A stretch of 64,000 nucleotides of DNA from an uncultured bacterium (GCA_938036315.1 CALHPK010000006.1:1-64000); one strand, 5' to 3'. Counted from the stretch's first letter, positions 9,281 through 18,579 are shown. Notes: a model not told the origin generated them from the sequence alone. A program made the numbers and translations.

Positions 9281-9309
9281 TTACAAAGTCCGGCAAAAAT
9301 GGTTATAAT
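9281..9309 (+). promoter_or_regulatory. Promoter of the chemoreceptor-like gene, leaderless arrangement
   Basis: TTACAA at 9281-9286 and a perfect TATAAT at 9304-9309 are separated by 17 bases. Only six bases follow before the ATG at 9316, so transcription should start at or next to the start codon. No Shine-Dalgarno is present. Confidence 0.65.
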
Positions 9310-9315
9310 TAGAGT

Positions 9316-11454
9316 ATGGGCAAAAGAATATTCCCTTTGTACCTGAAGTTGACTTTACTTTTTACGGGTATAATCATTGCGTCCGGAATTGTTTTTGTTC
9401 TTTTGACTTTTGTTAATTTTAGGGAGGTTTTCAAAAGCCAGCTTTTGCAGAAAGGTGCGCAACTTTCAGACTTCTTTAATAAACACTCATCAATAACTTA
9501 TGGTTTCCTACAAGAGGATAAGTTTTTAATTGCAGAAGTCATAAATCTTTTCATGAGAGATCAAGACGTGGTGTTTGCATCAGCAGTAAAACAGAATGGA
9601 GATGTCCTTAACTTCAAATCAAAAAATGAAAAAATCGTTGAAGATGTTCTCTATTTTGTTTCATCATTTATTAGAAAAGCAAGTGATTTATCTGCTTTTG
9701 AAAAGCCAATCGAGAAAAAAACCGTAGATGGAGGGGAGCTTATTATCTTCATATCGCCAGTTAAGATGGAAAAGCGAGAATTACCAATTATCGGAGGAGA
9801 TGGGTCAGCCGAAAAACTTGTCAGAGGATATACAGTTTTAGGCTTTTCTCTTGATAATTTTCTTAGGGAATCCTATTCAAGGTTGATGAAGGTTGTTCTT
9901 GCTACTTCTATTACTATGTTAATACTTCTGGGTGTAGGAGGAGCAGTGGTTTACAGCAATTTTACTCCGCTCAAAAAAATCAAAGAAATATCGGAGAAAA
10001 TAACCACTACAGGTGATTTAAGGGAAAAACCTACCGCCAGTACTTCAGATGAGGTTGGAGAGATAGCAATATCCTTTGCATTGATGATTGATACTCTAAG
10101 AGATGTTTTGGGAGCATCAAAAACTATATCTCGCAGATTATCCGAGACTTCAAAAGACATATTTAAAACTATGGAAATTATAAAGAATAACGCAGCAAAG
10201 CAGAGTGATGAGATAAGATCTATAGATAAAATATTCGATGAAGTCTATAAAAGAGAGTTTGAGATACTTTTTGAGCTCGGTGACATTTTGGAGAATGTGA
10301 AGAGTTTGGCCGGAGGAATCCAGAAAGTCCAATCTGACTCAAAAGATCTCAAAGATAGGTTAGATAGAATTGCTGGTAAGGTTGAATCATTGATATCAAA
10401 GTCTGCAGAATTGAAGCAAATTATTGAGTCAGTAAGATGGGAACTTAATATGAGGGAAGATGTAAGTTCTGCTCAAGATAAACTTCAGGGGGTGAAAAGT
10501 GGGGTTCAGACATTTTCGGAGAATTTGGAATCAGTAGATATATTACTTGGAGCGACGGAGGAGGGAGTCCAGAGTATCTCTTCTGAAACTGATCAGATTG
10601 TGAAGGAAGCTACGATGTGTAGAAAAAGCAGAGATGAGGTGCTTCAGAAAATATCCAGAATTAATGATGAGACGCGGAGCATATTTGAGATGATAATTGA
10701 TCTTTTAGATTCAGTCGATGATATTAATATGCTTGCTGTTAACGCAGCAATAATAGCGTCACGCGAGGCAGGAGAGGTAGGAAGGGAGTTCGGAATGATA
10801 GCTGAGCAGAGCAAGAAGTTATCTTCTGAAGCGGAAAACAAAATAAAAAATCTCAGAGAAAAGTTCAAGACAATCAAGGAAGATATTTTCTTCATCTCGA
10901 AGATTGTCGAAAAGGAAATGGGGGATTCCATTAATAATATTTTCAATTCGTCTGATAATATTATATCAAGGCTAAGTAAAATCAGGAGTAATGCTGAGGT
11001 TTCGAGGTCAAAGATTTCTTACCTTAAAGATACACTGAAGAGAATAGATTCTAATATTTCTGAGATTACAAATGATATTTACAAATTTGGGGAGAAGGCG
11101 CTAAGGTTTGATAATCTAATGAATTCTATTGTGGAACCAATCGTGTATATAAATTCAGATGGACAAGACATCAGGAATATCTTTTCCGACATAAATAATA
11201 AAACTTCCACTTATGTTCAAGATATATCATCTATGGGTAATATTTCTTCAAAGGTGGAAGAATCTCTATCAAAGCTCAGAGGCGAGGCTGCGGACCAATC
11301 TGAAAAGATAACTAATGTGATGGACCGCATCAAAGATCTGCACAAAATGATATATGAGATCACAAAAGTTGTTCTTATTTCGCAAGCTAAGGTTGAATCT
11401 ATGTCTCACCTTGGTGTAAAATTAGATGAGCTATTTGTGAAATTTAAGGTATAG
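9316..11454 (+). CDS. Divergent methyl-accepting-chemotaxis-like transmembrane protein
   Basis: A 712-residue membrane receptor. Transmembrane segments lie near residues 8-33 and 193-216 and flank a roughly 160-residue sensor region. A HAMP domain follows (FTPLKKIKEISEKI to DEVGEIAISFALMID). The rest is long coiled coil. The signalling hairpin is recognisable but altered: INMLAVNAAIIASREAGEVG replaces the usual NLLALNAAIEAARAGE, so coupling to CheA/CheW may differ. It has no downstream che genes, but a CheW-domain protein lies at 60504. Start ATG is fixed by the leaderless promoter just upstream. Confidence 0.85.
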   Translation: MGKRIFPLYLKLTLLFTGIIIASGIVFVLLTFVNFREVFKSQLLQKGAQLSDFFNKHSSITYGFLQEDKFLIAEVINLFMRDQDVVFASAVKQNGDVLNFKSKNEKIVEDVLYFVSSFIRKASDLSAFEKPIEKKTVDGGELIIFISPVKMEKRELPIIGGDGSAEKLVRGYTVLGFSLDNFLRESYSRLMKVVLATSITMLILLGVGGAVVYSNFTPLKKIKEISEKITTTGDLREKPTASTSDEVGEIAISFALMIDTLRDVLGASKTISRRLSETSKDIFKTMEIIKNNAAKQSDEIRSIDKIFDEVYKREFEILFELGDILENVKSLAGGIQKVQSDSKDLKDRLDRIAGKVESLISKSAELKQIIESVRWELNMREDVSSAQDKLQGVKSGVQTFSENLESVDILLGATEEGVQSISSETDQIVKEATMCRKSRDEVLQKISRINDETRSIFEMIIDLLDSVDDINMLAVNAAIIASREAGEVGREFGMIAEQSKKLSSEAENKIKNLREKFKTIKEDIFFISKIVEKEMGDSINNIFNSSDNIISRLSKIRSNAEVSRSKISYLKDTLKRIDSNISEITNDIYKFGEKALRFDNLMNSIVEPIVYINSDGQDIRNIFSDINNKTSTYVQDISSMGNISSKVEESLSKLRGEAADQSEKITNVMDRIKDLHKMIYEITKVVLISQAKVESMSHLGVKLDELFVKFKV

Positions 11455-11488
11455 TTAGTTCAGAAGATATAGATAGAAGAAAGAGTGA

Positions 11489-13369
11489 TCAGCTGACTAT
11501 AGATTTGATGACTTCTGATATGTAGTAGCTTATGCTCATAACTGTGACCTGTGGGGGAACTCCGCAGGATGCCGGGAAACTACTCGCATCAGCAATCCAT
11601 AAATTCTCAAAGCCCCTTATTCTACCCATCTCATCTAAATACTTACCCCAGCTTATTGTAGCCTGAGGATGAACCGAAAGAAACGGGATATCAGAAATAT
11701 CAATTTCTTTTAGATAATCATCAACATCTTTGGAACTTTTTGCTTTGACGACTTTGCGTATATGTGGCAGGATTATCTCTTTTGCTCCTGCAGAGAGAAG
11801 TATCTCAGAACCTATGCTTACCCCTTTTTTAAAGTCGTCTATTGTATCCTTTGTGAAGTCATATCTGAACGAAGTTAGCTTACCTTCTTTTACGTATCCG
11901 GAACTTCTGTCATGTATGAGGACTGATAGCATAGCTATATTTTTGTATTTTAGCATAATTTCTCTATGTTGAGAACCTATCCCTCCAGTTGCTACCGCAA
12001 ATGTTCCAGGATGTAAAAAATAGGGCATAAGGATAAATCCTTTGTGTGGTTCTAGAAATTCTTCAGAGATTAAAGAAATGGGAATTCCAAGCCAACCCGC
12101 AATGTCTCTATCGAAGATTCCCATAATGCATGTTGAAGGATGAAGGCATATGCCAGATGTTTTTATCCCGAAGGATTTTTTAAGTATAATGGGCGAATTT
12201 AACGCTCCGGCTGAAAGAACAAAAGCCTTTGCCTTTATCTTTATGGTTTTGCCGTTCTTACTGATTACAAGATAGTCTACTTTTTGACTATTTCTTGATT
12301 TTTCTGAATGAAGATAAAGAGCATTAGCTTCCGATATTATTTTACCCCCTCTCCTTTGAAATTCAGGGAAAAAATATAGCAGGGTTGAAAATTTTCTGTT
12401 CCAGTGGCATCCAAGTTCACAGAATCCAACTCCTAGACAGTCCTTCCTTGCATGATGTGGGATATAATAATTTATCCCTTTTCTTTCCATACCAATCTTT
12501 ACCAGTTCACCGTTGGTGTTTATTTGAGATTCTTGAATTTTTGAAGCAGAACACAGGTTGAATATTTTATCTTGAATTCTGTAAAAGTAATCTTTTTTTA
12601 TGGTGAACCCATTTTCTGTCCAGAAGTCGAATATTTTCTCTGGAAGTTTCGAGAACAAAGCTGTATTATGTAGTGTTGAACCACCTACGCATTTCCCATA
12701 AATTGCAAATATAGAAAAATTCTCTTCAAAGGCTATGTTGTATAATTTAGGTATCATTTCTTCCTCTCTTTCAGTAAACTCATAGGGCATAATGAGTTTC
12801 CCCTTTTCTACAACTCCGACATAGAATTTGGAAGAGAGTTCTAAGGCTGAAATTCCACCTCCAGCTCCTGAACCTATAACACATATATCGAACGAAATCT
12901 CATCTTCATTTGGTTCATATATAGAGATCTGAGGATCTTTATATCTTTCAAAATTTGCCCTACCAGCAAATGGACCTGTATACCCTATATCTCTCCAAGA
13001 TGAGGTGGTTGAGTAATATGGAAATAGTAAAAGTGTTTTTGAGGATATAAGAATTACTTTTCTGATTTTTTTTAGTGGTATCTCATATTTTGAGAGAATG
13101 GCAATATATCTTATAAGTTTTTCGATGGGAAATTTTGTGAAATTTTTTCTGATATCTTTTATAATCTCGAGAATTTCTTGTGCTTCGGCAGGATTTATTT
13201 CTTTACCTATTATTTCTGAAAATATAGCATTGTAGTTTGCTTTTTGTTTTGTGATATTTATTATTGGAAAAAGTAAGGCTGATAAAAATAACTTTCTTTT
13301 TCTTATGTCTGCATTTTGCTTGAGTTTTACGCTCTCTTGTGAATTATTGTTATACTCTTCCGAAGTCAT
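11489..13369 (-). CDS. GMC-family oxidoreductase (long-chain alcohol oxidase-like)
   Basis: A 626-residue FAD enzyme. The nucleotide-binding motif GSGAGGG is at residues 166-172, after a 150-residue N-terminal extension that resembles the gluconate-dehydrogenase-subunit/long-chain-alcohol-oxidase arrangement. GKCVGGSTLHN is the GMC signature 1 region. The C-terminal domain has HPQAT (His567), then GFENLWIADASSFPASCG and PPQVTVMSIS, the classical GMC end. The likely role is oxidation of an alcohol such as a sterol, fatty alcohol or sugar. It overlaps the upstream cupin gene by 20 bases and is probably co-transcribed with it. Substrate is unknown. Confidence 0.87.
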   Translation of the reverse strand: MTSEEYNNNSQESVKLKQNADIRKRKLFLSALLFPIINITKQKANYNAIFSEIIGKEINPAEAQEILEIIKDIRKNFTKFPIEKLIRYIAILSKYEIPLKKIRKVILISSKTLLLFPYYSTTSSWRDIGYTGPFAGRANFERYKDPQISIYEPNEDEISFDICVIGSGAGGGISALELSSKFYVGVVEKGKLIMPYEFTEREEEMIPKLYNIAFEENFSIFAIYGKCVGGSTLHNTALFSKLPEKIFDFWTENGFTIKKDYFYRIQDKIFNLCSASKIQESQINTNGELVKIGMERKGINYYIPHHARKDCLGVGFCELGCHWNRKFSTLLYFFPEFQRRGGKIISEANALYLHSEKSRNSQKVDYLVISKNGKTIKIKAKAFVLSAGALNSPIILKKSFGIKTSGICLHPSTCIMGIFDRDIAGWLGIPISLISEEFLEPHKGFILMPYFLHPGTFAVATGGIGSQHREIMLKYKNIAMLSVLIHDRSSGYVKEGKLTSFRYDFTKDTIDDFKKGVSIGSEILLSAGAKEIILPHIRKVVKAKSSKDVDDYLKEIDISDIPFLSVHPQATISWGKYLDEMGRIRGFENLWIADASSFPASCGVPPQVTVMSISYYISEVIKSIVS

Positions 13370-13742
13370 CTTCTATTCTTTCTATATCATCCTCAAGAAG
13401 TTTTTCCCCCATCCATATTTCAATTATTTTAAGTATTTTATTTGGTGAACGATTTTCAATTCTGTGAAGTTCCCCTTCTTCTATTATTATTGTATTCCCT
13501 TCACTCAAGATAAGATTTTTTTTCCCTTTTGTTATTAGAGCTTCCCCTTCGGCTATGAACCACTTTTCTTTTCTAAATTTGTGTCTCTGAAGGCTTAGTC
13601 TCTTTTTGGGAAGGATGAACAAGATTTTTACTTTGAATTTTTCATCTTCCCAAAGTGTTATGTATCCTCCCCATGGTCTTATGTCCTTGTCTAACTTTGA
13701 TTCAAAATTCTCGATTATGTCGGATAATTTTTTTTCATCCAT
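13350..13742 (-). CDS. Mannose-6-phosphate isomerase type II cupin
   Basis: A 130-residue stand-alone cupin matching the C-terminal domain of bifunctional mannose-1-phosphate guanylyltransferases. It has RPWGGY at 22-27, then SLQRHKFRKEKWFIAEGEA, EEGELHRIEN and the closing EDDIERIEDDFGR. The metal-binding His of QRH and the HR of ELHR are present. It may interconvert mannose 6-phosphate and fructose 6-phosphate, feeding GDP-mannose or other surface-sugar pathways; no guanylyltransferase domain is attached. A TATACT sits directly against the ATG, too close to serve this start. It overlaps the GMC gene by 20 bases. Confidence 0.85.
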   Translation of the reverse strand: MDEKKLSDIIENFESKLDKDIRPWGGYITLWEDEKFKVKILFILPKKRLSLQRHKFRKEKWFIAEGEALITKGKKNLILSEGNTIIIEEGELHRIENRSPNKILKIIEIWMGEKLLEDDIERIEDDFGRV

Positions 13743-13844
13743 AGTATAAAGCTTTAGAAATTCTTTGCCTTAAAGATTTTCCATAATTTACTTTTTATAA
13801 TTTTATGCTGTAATTTTGCAATTTATTTGGGAGGAGGTAGGTGC

Positions 13845-15086
13845 ATGAGATACGATTTTTCAAAATTTTTTAAAGAGACAATAAAGAATGAGGGAGGGAA
13901 GATAATTTTGTGTGTTCTTGATGGACTTGGGGGAATACCATCGGAAAAGTATGAGGGGAAGACCGAGCTTGAGTTTGCCAGAACCCCGAATCTTGATAAG
14001 CTCGCTAAGATTTCTTCGAAGGGTCTGCATATCCCCGTGGAGTACGGGGTGACTCCAGGATCAGGACCATCTCACCTTGCGCTTTTCGGTTATGATCCTA
14101 TTGAGAACGTGATAAAGCGAGGAGTGATGGAAGCTATGGGAATAGGAATTTTACCTGAAAGGGATGAGATTTTTGCAAGGGGAAATTTTGCAAAAGCTAT
14201 CTTATACGAAAACAGAATAAAAGTTGTTGACCGGAGGGCAGGCAGACTTTCAACAGAAAAGAATAAAGAACTTTGCGAGCTTATCAACAGAAATGTGAGC
14301 GAAATAGATGGAGTAAAAATAAAATTTTTTACGGTGAAAGAGCATAGAGTTTGTGTGTCTTTTCTTGGAGAAGGACTTTCCGATGAGATAGAGGATACAG
14401 ACCCACAGAAGGATAATGAATTCTTGAGGGAAAGCAAACCATACGGTGAACCTACCTTTGGAAAACAAAAATTGTCAAGAGTTGTTAATGAGCTTTCATC
14501 ATTAATATTTGATATTCTGAAGGGGGAGGAATCAGCTCAGTGTATATTGCTTCGTGGATTTTCCAAAGTTCCAAATATTCAAAGTTTTGAAGAAAAATGG
14601 AAAATGAAAGCACTGGCTATTGCAAGTTATCCGATGTACAGAGGGATAGCAAGAATATTGGGTATGGATATAGCAGAACTGAAAGATGGAACTCTGCAGG
14701 AGCAGATTACAGTTTTGAAATCAAACTTCAAAAAATATGACTTTTTTTATTTACACTTTAAAAAGACTGATTCTGCTGGAGAAGATGGAGATTTTCTTGC
14801 CAAGGTTAAGGCTATTGAAGAGTTTGACTCAGTGATAGACGATATTTTGGAGCTTAATCCAGAAGTTCTTGCGATAACTGGGGATCATTCTACACCATCG
14901 GAGTTAGCTTATCACTCTTTTCATCCAGTTCCCATTCTCATTCATTCCAGGAGTTCTTTCAAGGATTATGGAGGACGTTTTACTGAAAGAGATTGTGCTA
15001 ACGGTAGTTTGGGGATTATATACGCTACTGCAATTATGCCGATTCTTCTGGCAAATGCAGGAAGGCTTGAAAAATTTGGAGCGTAA
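13845..15086 (+). CDS. apgM: 2,3-bisphosphoglycerate-independent phosphoglycerate mutase, archaeal type
   Basis: A 413-residue alkaline-phosphatase-fold enzyme converting 3- and 2-phosphoglycerate in glycolysis. The metal-binding start VLDGLGG (Asp26), the segment RTPNLDKLA, and GVTPGSGPSHLALFGYDP identify the ApgM (COG3635) branch. The C-terminal metal motif ITGDHSTPSE and HSFHPVPILI are intact. I place the start at ATG 13845, nine bases after GGAGGAGG (13829-13836); an in-frame TTG at 13827 precedes that site and is rejected. Its end lies four bases from a convergent gene. Confidence 0.93.
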   Translation: MRYDFSKFFKETIKNEGGKIILCVLDGLGGIPSEKYEGKTELEFARTPNLDKLAKISSKGLHIPVEYGVTPGSGPSHLALFGYDPIENVIKRGVMEAMGIGILPERDEIFARGNFAKAILYENRIKVVDRRAGRLSTEKNKELCELINRNVSEIDGVKIKFFTVKEHRVCVSFLGEGLSDEIEDTDPQKDNEFLRESKPYGEPTFGKQKLSRVVNELSSLIFDILKGEESAQCILLRGFSKVPNIQSFEEKWKMKALAIASYPMYRGIARILGMDIAELKDGTLQEQITVLKSNFKKYDFFYLHFKKTDSAGEDGDFLAKVKAIEEFDSVIDDILELNPEVLAITGDHSTPSELAYHSFHPVPILIHSRSSFKDYGGRFTERDCANGSLGIIYATAIMPILLANAGRLEKFGA

Positions 15087-15090
15087 GTTT

Positions 15091-15486
15091 TTATTTTGTC
15101 CTCAGTTTCTCACCAATCTTTTTTATCCTTTCTATTTCCATATTTATTTCCAACTCGAGCTTTTTCATTGAATTTTCGATGACCTTCATGATGAGGGGGG
15201 GACATCCCGAAAACACTATCCTTGAAGGAGGAAGATTATCAATTTTTTTAAAAAAATTTACTATTTCTTCTTTTGTCCTTTCAATGTTTTTGAATAGTTC
15301 GCTTATTTTTAGTGGTAAAATACCAAGTACTTGGTCATTTTCGTCTTTTGCTATTAGTATTACATAGAGTCTACCCTTGAGCACTTCAAGAATCATCACT
15401 GAAATTTTTTCGGAAAATTTGCGTTTTTGTATACTGATATTTCTATTGGGATAGGGATGGGCTGACCTCTTCAAGAATGGGTCCAA
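15091..15486 (-). CDS. Hypothetical protein downstream of RNase PH
   Basis: A reading frame of up to 131 codons that begins within the last 44 bases of rph and continues in another frame. I do not recognise it. The first 30 residues are basic and proline-containing (KRSAHPYPNRNIS) and may not be translated: an in-frame ATG at 15396 (MILEVLKGRLYVILIAKDEN) begins a better-looking alpha/beta stretch. The C-terminal 60 residues form charged helices (LPPSRIVFSGCPPLIMKV then ELEINMEIERIKKIGEK). Position suggests co-transcription with rph. Coding status is likely, because the gap between apgM and rph would otherwise be empty, but start and function are uncertain. Confidence 0.5.
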   Translation of the reverse strand: MDPFLKRSAHPYPNRNISIQKRKFSEKISVMILEVLKGRLYVILIAKDENDQVLGILPLKISELFKNIERTKEEIVNFFKKIDNLPPSRIVFSGCPPLIMKVIENSMKKLELEINMEIERIKKIGEKLRTK

Positions 15487-16183
15487 GGATTCTTTTTTCC
15501 ACTTCTATTATTTTTCTATTAGCTTGTATTCCGAGATCTACAAGTTCTTGGAAATCTTTTTGTAGTAAGGGTACGCCATTTTCAACTCCTCCGTGAACCT
15601 CAATTATTTCATCTTTATCTGTTGAGATAACAGTTATGTCGCATGCTGCTTTTGAGTCTTCAGAATACGAAAGGTCGACCATTTTGGCACCATCAACTAT
15701 ACCACATGAGATTGCTGATACTAATCTTTTTACTGGGAATACTCTGATTTCTTTTGACTTCCACATTTTGTACAGAGCAAAACATAATGATACAAATCCA
15801 CCAATAATAGATGCACAGCGGGTTCCGCCGTCAGCTTGTATGACATCACAGTCTATAATTATCGTTTTTTCTCGTATCAAGGATAAGTCGCATATTGCTC
15901 GTAATGCTCTGCCTATTATTCTTTGAAGTTCTGCCGATCTTCCACTTTGGGTTCTTGATGTTCTTGTGTCAACAGAGCGGGGTAGCATAGAATATTCACT
16001 GAATAACCAACCAATTCCTTTTTCTTTTGCAAATGGTGGGACATTATTTAGAACTGAGGCTGTGCATATTACCTTTGTATCTCCAAGACATACCAAAGCA
16101 GAGCCTTCTGCCCACTTTATAAAGTTAGGCTCTATCGATATTTTCCTTATGTCTTCCAAACCCCTTCCATCCTGTCGAATCAT
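15443..16183 (-). CDS. rph: Ribonuclease PH
   Basis: A 246-residue phosphorolytic 3'-5' exoribonuclease that trims tRNA 3' ends. It opens with the family signature RQDGR, then EGSALVCLGDTKVICTASV, SRTQSGRSAELQRIIGRALRA, and IIIDCDVIQADGGTRCASI, with the catalytic and phosphate-binding arginines and aspartates in place. Length matches the family (about 240). No Shine-Dalgarno is evident; TAAAAT lies eleven bases before the ATG on the minus strand. The end overlaps the start region of a hypothetical gene. RNase PH is often next to rdgB or a metallophosphatase; here it is not. Confidence 0.95.
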   Translation of the reverse strand: MIRQDGRGLEDIRKISIEPNFIKWAEGSALVCLGDTKVICTASVLNNVPPFAKEKGIGWLFSEYSMLPRSVDTRTSRTQSGRSAELQRIIGRALRAICDLSLIREKTIIIDCDVIQADGGTRCASIIGGFVSLCFALYKMWKSKEIRVFPVKRLVSAISCGIVDGAKMVDLSYSEDSKAACDITVISTDKDEIIEVHGGVENGVPLLQKDFQELVDLGIQANRKIIEVEKRILGPILEEVSPSLSQ

Positions 16184-16582
16184 TTTAAACCTTTATTTTA
16201 AAAATTCTTATCTATCAAAAGAGAATATTTTCAAATTTTTGAGAATCTGGATTGATTTGTAGGAATTTTGCCTTGCCCTCCTTCAAAATTCTTCATTCTA
16301 ATTTAAATTTTGTTGCTCTGAGTGAAATTTGAAATAGATGATAGTTTTTGAGAGCTCTATAGTTGAGAGTCCTGAAAGATGGTGAGCAAGAGGGAGAAGA
16401 TCAGAGTAATGAGGATTGAGAGAAGTTATTGTGAAGAGTGTTAGAAGATTCAGTCAGAGTGTAGCTATGAGAAAAATTGAAATAGAAGCTATAAGGGCTA
16501 CAAGTTAATATTTTTTACTATATCGAGTAATTTTTTTGAAAATTTAAATAAAGATGAGTTTTTTCCCAAAAATATTTGTGTA
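16184..16582. other. 400-base intergenic stretch, possibly with a decayed gene
   Basis: The stretch lies between the divergent rph and Lrp genes. The plus strand is markedly purine-rich from about 16330 to 16500. On the minus strand near 16500-16455 a short frame reads LVALIASISIFLIATL and continues after a one-base shift as LTESSNTLHNNFSQSSLL, which looks like the hydrophobic start of a prepilin with frameshifts. No frame is open for more than about 40 codons. I see no convincing RNA gene. Confidence 0.3.
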
Positions 16583-17071
16583 ATGCCATTGGATGATATC
16601 GATATTAAAATCTTAGAAGCACTCCAGAAGAATGGGAGGATGAAAAAAAATGATCTTGCTCAGATGCTGGGTCTTTCTGTACCTTCTGTAGCTGAAAGGA
16701 TGAGAAGACTCGAAGAGGCAGGTATAGTAAAGGGTTATACTGTTCTTCTTGACTCAAAGAAGCTCGGTAAAGATATTACCGCTTTTGTTTTCGTCACTAT
16801 TGATTCATCAAAGCATTTTCCTTCGTTTATTGAGTGGGTGATGCAGGCTGATGAGGTTTTGGAATGTCACTCCATAACTGGTGAAGGTTCTCATCTTTTG
16901 AAGGTCAAAACTGAGAATACCTCAACCCTTGAAAAATTGCTCTCAAAGATACAGTCTTTGCCGGGGGTTAGGGGAACTAAAACTAGTATCGCTTTGTCAA
17001 CCGCTAAGGAGACAACAAGAATCAGGATTTTCAGGGAGGATGCCAAGAAAGCTGTCGCATCTGCTAAGTAA
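16583..17071 (+). CDS. Lrp/AsnC-family transcriptional regulator
   Basis: A 162-residue regulator. Residues 3-60 form the AsnC helix-turn-helix (DDIDIKILEALQKNGRM, then AQMLGLSVPSVAERMRRLEEAG). The rest is the RAM ligand-binding domain (DAFVFVTIDSS-type strand, then ECHSITGEGSHLLKVKTENT and LPGVRGTKTSIALST). Such proteins sense amino acids and bind DNA as octamers. The start has no Shine-Dalgarno. Its 3' end overlaps the convergent glycosyltransferase by eight bases. The target is unknown; the divergent rph is not an obvious candidate. Confidence 0.9.
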   Translation: MPLDDIDIKILEALQKNGRMKKNDLAQMLGLSVPSVAERMRRLEEAGIVKGYTVLLDSKKLGKDITAFVFVTIDSSKHFPSFIEWVMQADEVLECHSITGEGSHLLKVKTENTSTLEKLLSKIQSLPGVRGTKTSIALSTAKETTRIRIFREDAKKAVASAK

Positions 17072-18008
17072 TCCAATTGGTCCTTCTTATGTGCTCCCTC
17101 AGTTTTTTGTTAAATATCAACCTTAGTTCATACAGAAACCTTGCTTTGAATGTTTCTCCATCGAGTTCATACCTTATATTTATTGGATAGCTGTGTAATT
17201 TGTGTAATACCATATTGTGTAAAAAGAGCAGAAAGAAGCTAATTGACCTGACGGCTAGTAGAAATTTAGAGGGAGAGTTACCGAAGAACTTCGAATATGA
17301 CATCTGTATTCCATGTTTGAAAGCCTGTTTTTTTAAGTTGTTAATTTGGAGTCCTTCGGATGGGATCCTATGTTTAACCACTGCGTATGGTGTGTATATA
17401 ATTTTCCAGCCTGACTGTATTATTTTTCTACAAAATCCACTTTCTCCATCTCCCCTATACCAGATATTTTCTCTTTTTTGGAAAGCATCTGGATTTACAC
17501 CTCCAACCCTGATATATATATCTTTTAGGCAGGCCATATTACCTCCTGCAACAGTTGGGACTTCCATTATTTTTTCTCCGTAATCTAATCTTGATGTATA
17601 TGAGTATTTCAGATGGTTCATATAATCTGGGAGCTTGCCTTCATAGATTGGTATGACTTTCCCGCCAACTACAGCTACTTTATCGAATATGTAAAATGGT
17701 TTTATGAGTTCTTCTATAAGATTGTGGTCTGGGATTATATCATCATCTAAGAATATTATGATTCCTCCCTTTGATTCTAAAACTCCTCTGTTTCTGGCGT
17801 TGTGAAGCCCATCTTTTTCTTCTCTTACATATTTTATTTCAAAGCTATCTGAGATGGATTTAATTTTCTGAGATTCGGTTTCGTTAATTGAGTTATCAAC
17901 TACTATTACTTCAAAGTTTTTGTATGTCTGAGCTTTGAGTGATTCTAAGAGTTCTTTAAGATATATACTCCGAGTTGTAGGGATTACTACAGAAATATTG
18001 TAGGACAT
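17064..18008 (-). CDS. Family 2 glycosyltransferase
   Basis: A GT-A glycosyltransferase of about 314 residues. It opens YNISVVIPTTRS, then VIVVDNS, the nucleotide-sugar site GLHNARNRGV, and the DXD-like FLDDDIIPD. The segment GDGESGFCRKIIQSGWKIIY holds the acceptor-side ED-type motif. I prefer ATG 18008: an upstream ATG at 18056 would add a hydrophobic 16-residue leader encoded by a 17-bp tandem repeat, and because 17 is not a multiple of three the duplication would have broken any older frame. However, TATAAA seven bases before 18056 would suit that start, so the choice is open. Confidence 0.85.
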   Translation of the reverse strand: MSYNISVVIPTTRSIYLKELLESLKAQTYKNFEVIVVDNSINETESQKIKSISDSFEIKYVREEKDGLHNARNRGVLESKGGIIIFLDDDIIPDHNLIEELIKPFYIFDKVAVVGGKVIPIYEGKLPDYMNHLKYSYTSRLDYGEKIMEVPTVAGGNMACLKDIYIRVGGVNPDAFQKRENIWYRGDGESGFCRKIIQSGWKIIYTPYAVVKHRIPSEGLQINNLKKQAFKHGIQMSYSKFFGNSPSKFLLAVRSISFFLLFLHNMVLHKLHSYPINIRYELDGETFKARFLYELRLIFNKKLREHIRRTNWIT

Positions 18009-18009
18009 A

Positions 18010-18043
18010 AGTAATAAATAAGCTAAAGTAATAAATAAGCTAA
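18010..18043. repeat. Perfect 17-bp tandem repeat, two copies
   Basis: The unit AGTAATAAATAAGCTAA occurs at 18010-18026 and again at 18027-18043 without a mismatch. It lies immediately upstream of the preferred glycosyltransferase start. Confidence 0.9.
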
Positions 18044-18129
18044 AAATGTAAATCATGGTTTAGTTTATAATTTTTTGGTAATTTCTAATTTTTAAAGAAT
18101 ATCCAGATTTTCATATTATATTTTGAAGC

Positions 18130-18579
18130 ATGGTTAAAGAAGAGATTGCGAAGGGGCTTGAATATATATATCATGCTGGTGAAACTATTGCTATAATAAT
18201 GAGGAAATATTTTGAATCTGATAGGACAATTTTTTTTACTCCAAATTCATTTTCTCAGCAATTAGGTTATCTGTATCACAGAAGAGGTAGTGTAATAAAG
18301 GCTCATATTCACAGGCTTCATAGCAGAAACATAGTTCAGACTCAGGAATTTCTCCTTATCAAAAAAGGTAAGGTAAAAGTGAATTTGTACTCTCGTGACA
18401 AGAAACATATTGCTTCTGAGATTTTAGAGGCTGGTGATATTGTACTTCTTTGCGGTGGTGGACACGGGTTTGAAATAATTGAGGATACAGTTATGATTGA
18501 GGTGAAGCAGGGTCCATTTGTCCCAGAGGAAGACAAGGATAGATTTGAGGGGGTGGAGGAAGGAGTAAAATATGAATAA
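18130..18579 (+). CDS. Cupin-fold protein preceding DegT aminotransferase
   Basis: A 149-residue protein with a single predicted cupin barrel. It shows KAHIHRLHSR, EFLLIKKGKVKVNLYS, EILEAGDIVLLCGGGHGFE and ends EVKQGPFVPEEDKDRF. The His-x-His...Glu...Gly...His spacing fits a cupin metal site. Cupins of this size next to DegT aminotransferases often act as nucleotide-sugar epimerases or isomerases (WxcM/FdtA-like), which is a family-level inference. TATATT at 18117-18122 lies seven bases before the ATG and no Shine-Dalgarno is seen. It begins a co-directional run of four genes. Confidence 0.72.
   Translation: MVKEEIAKGLEYIYHAGETIAIIMRKYFESDRTIFFTPNSFSQQLGYLYHRRGSVIKAHIHRLHSRNIVQTQEFLLIKKGKVKVNLYSRDKKHIASEILEAGDIVLLCGGGHGFEIIEDTVMIEVKQGPFVPEEDKDRFEGVEEGVKYE

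Noticed and set aside
13827-13844. TTG at 13827 as start of apgM
   Set aside because: It precedes the GGAGGAGG site, which instead serves ATG 13845.
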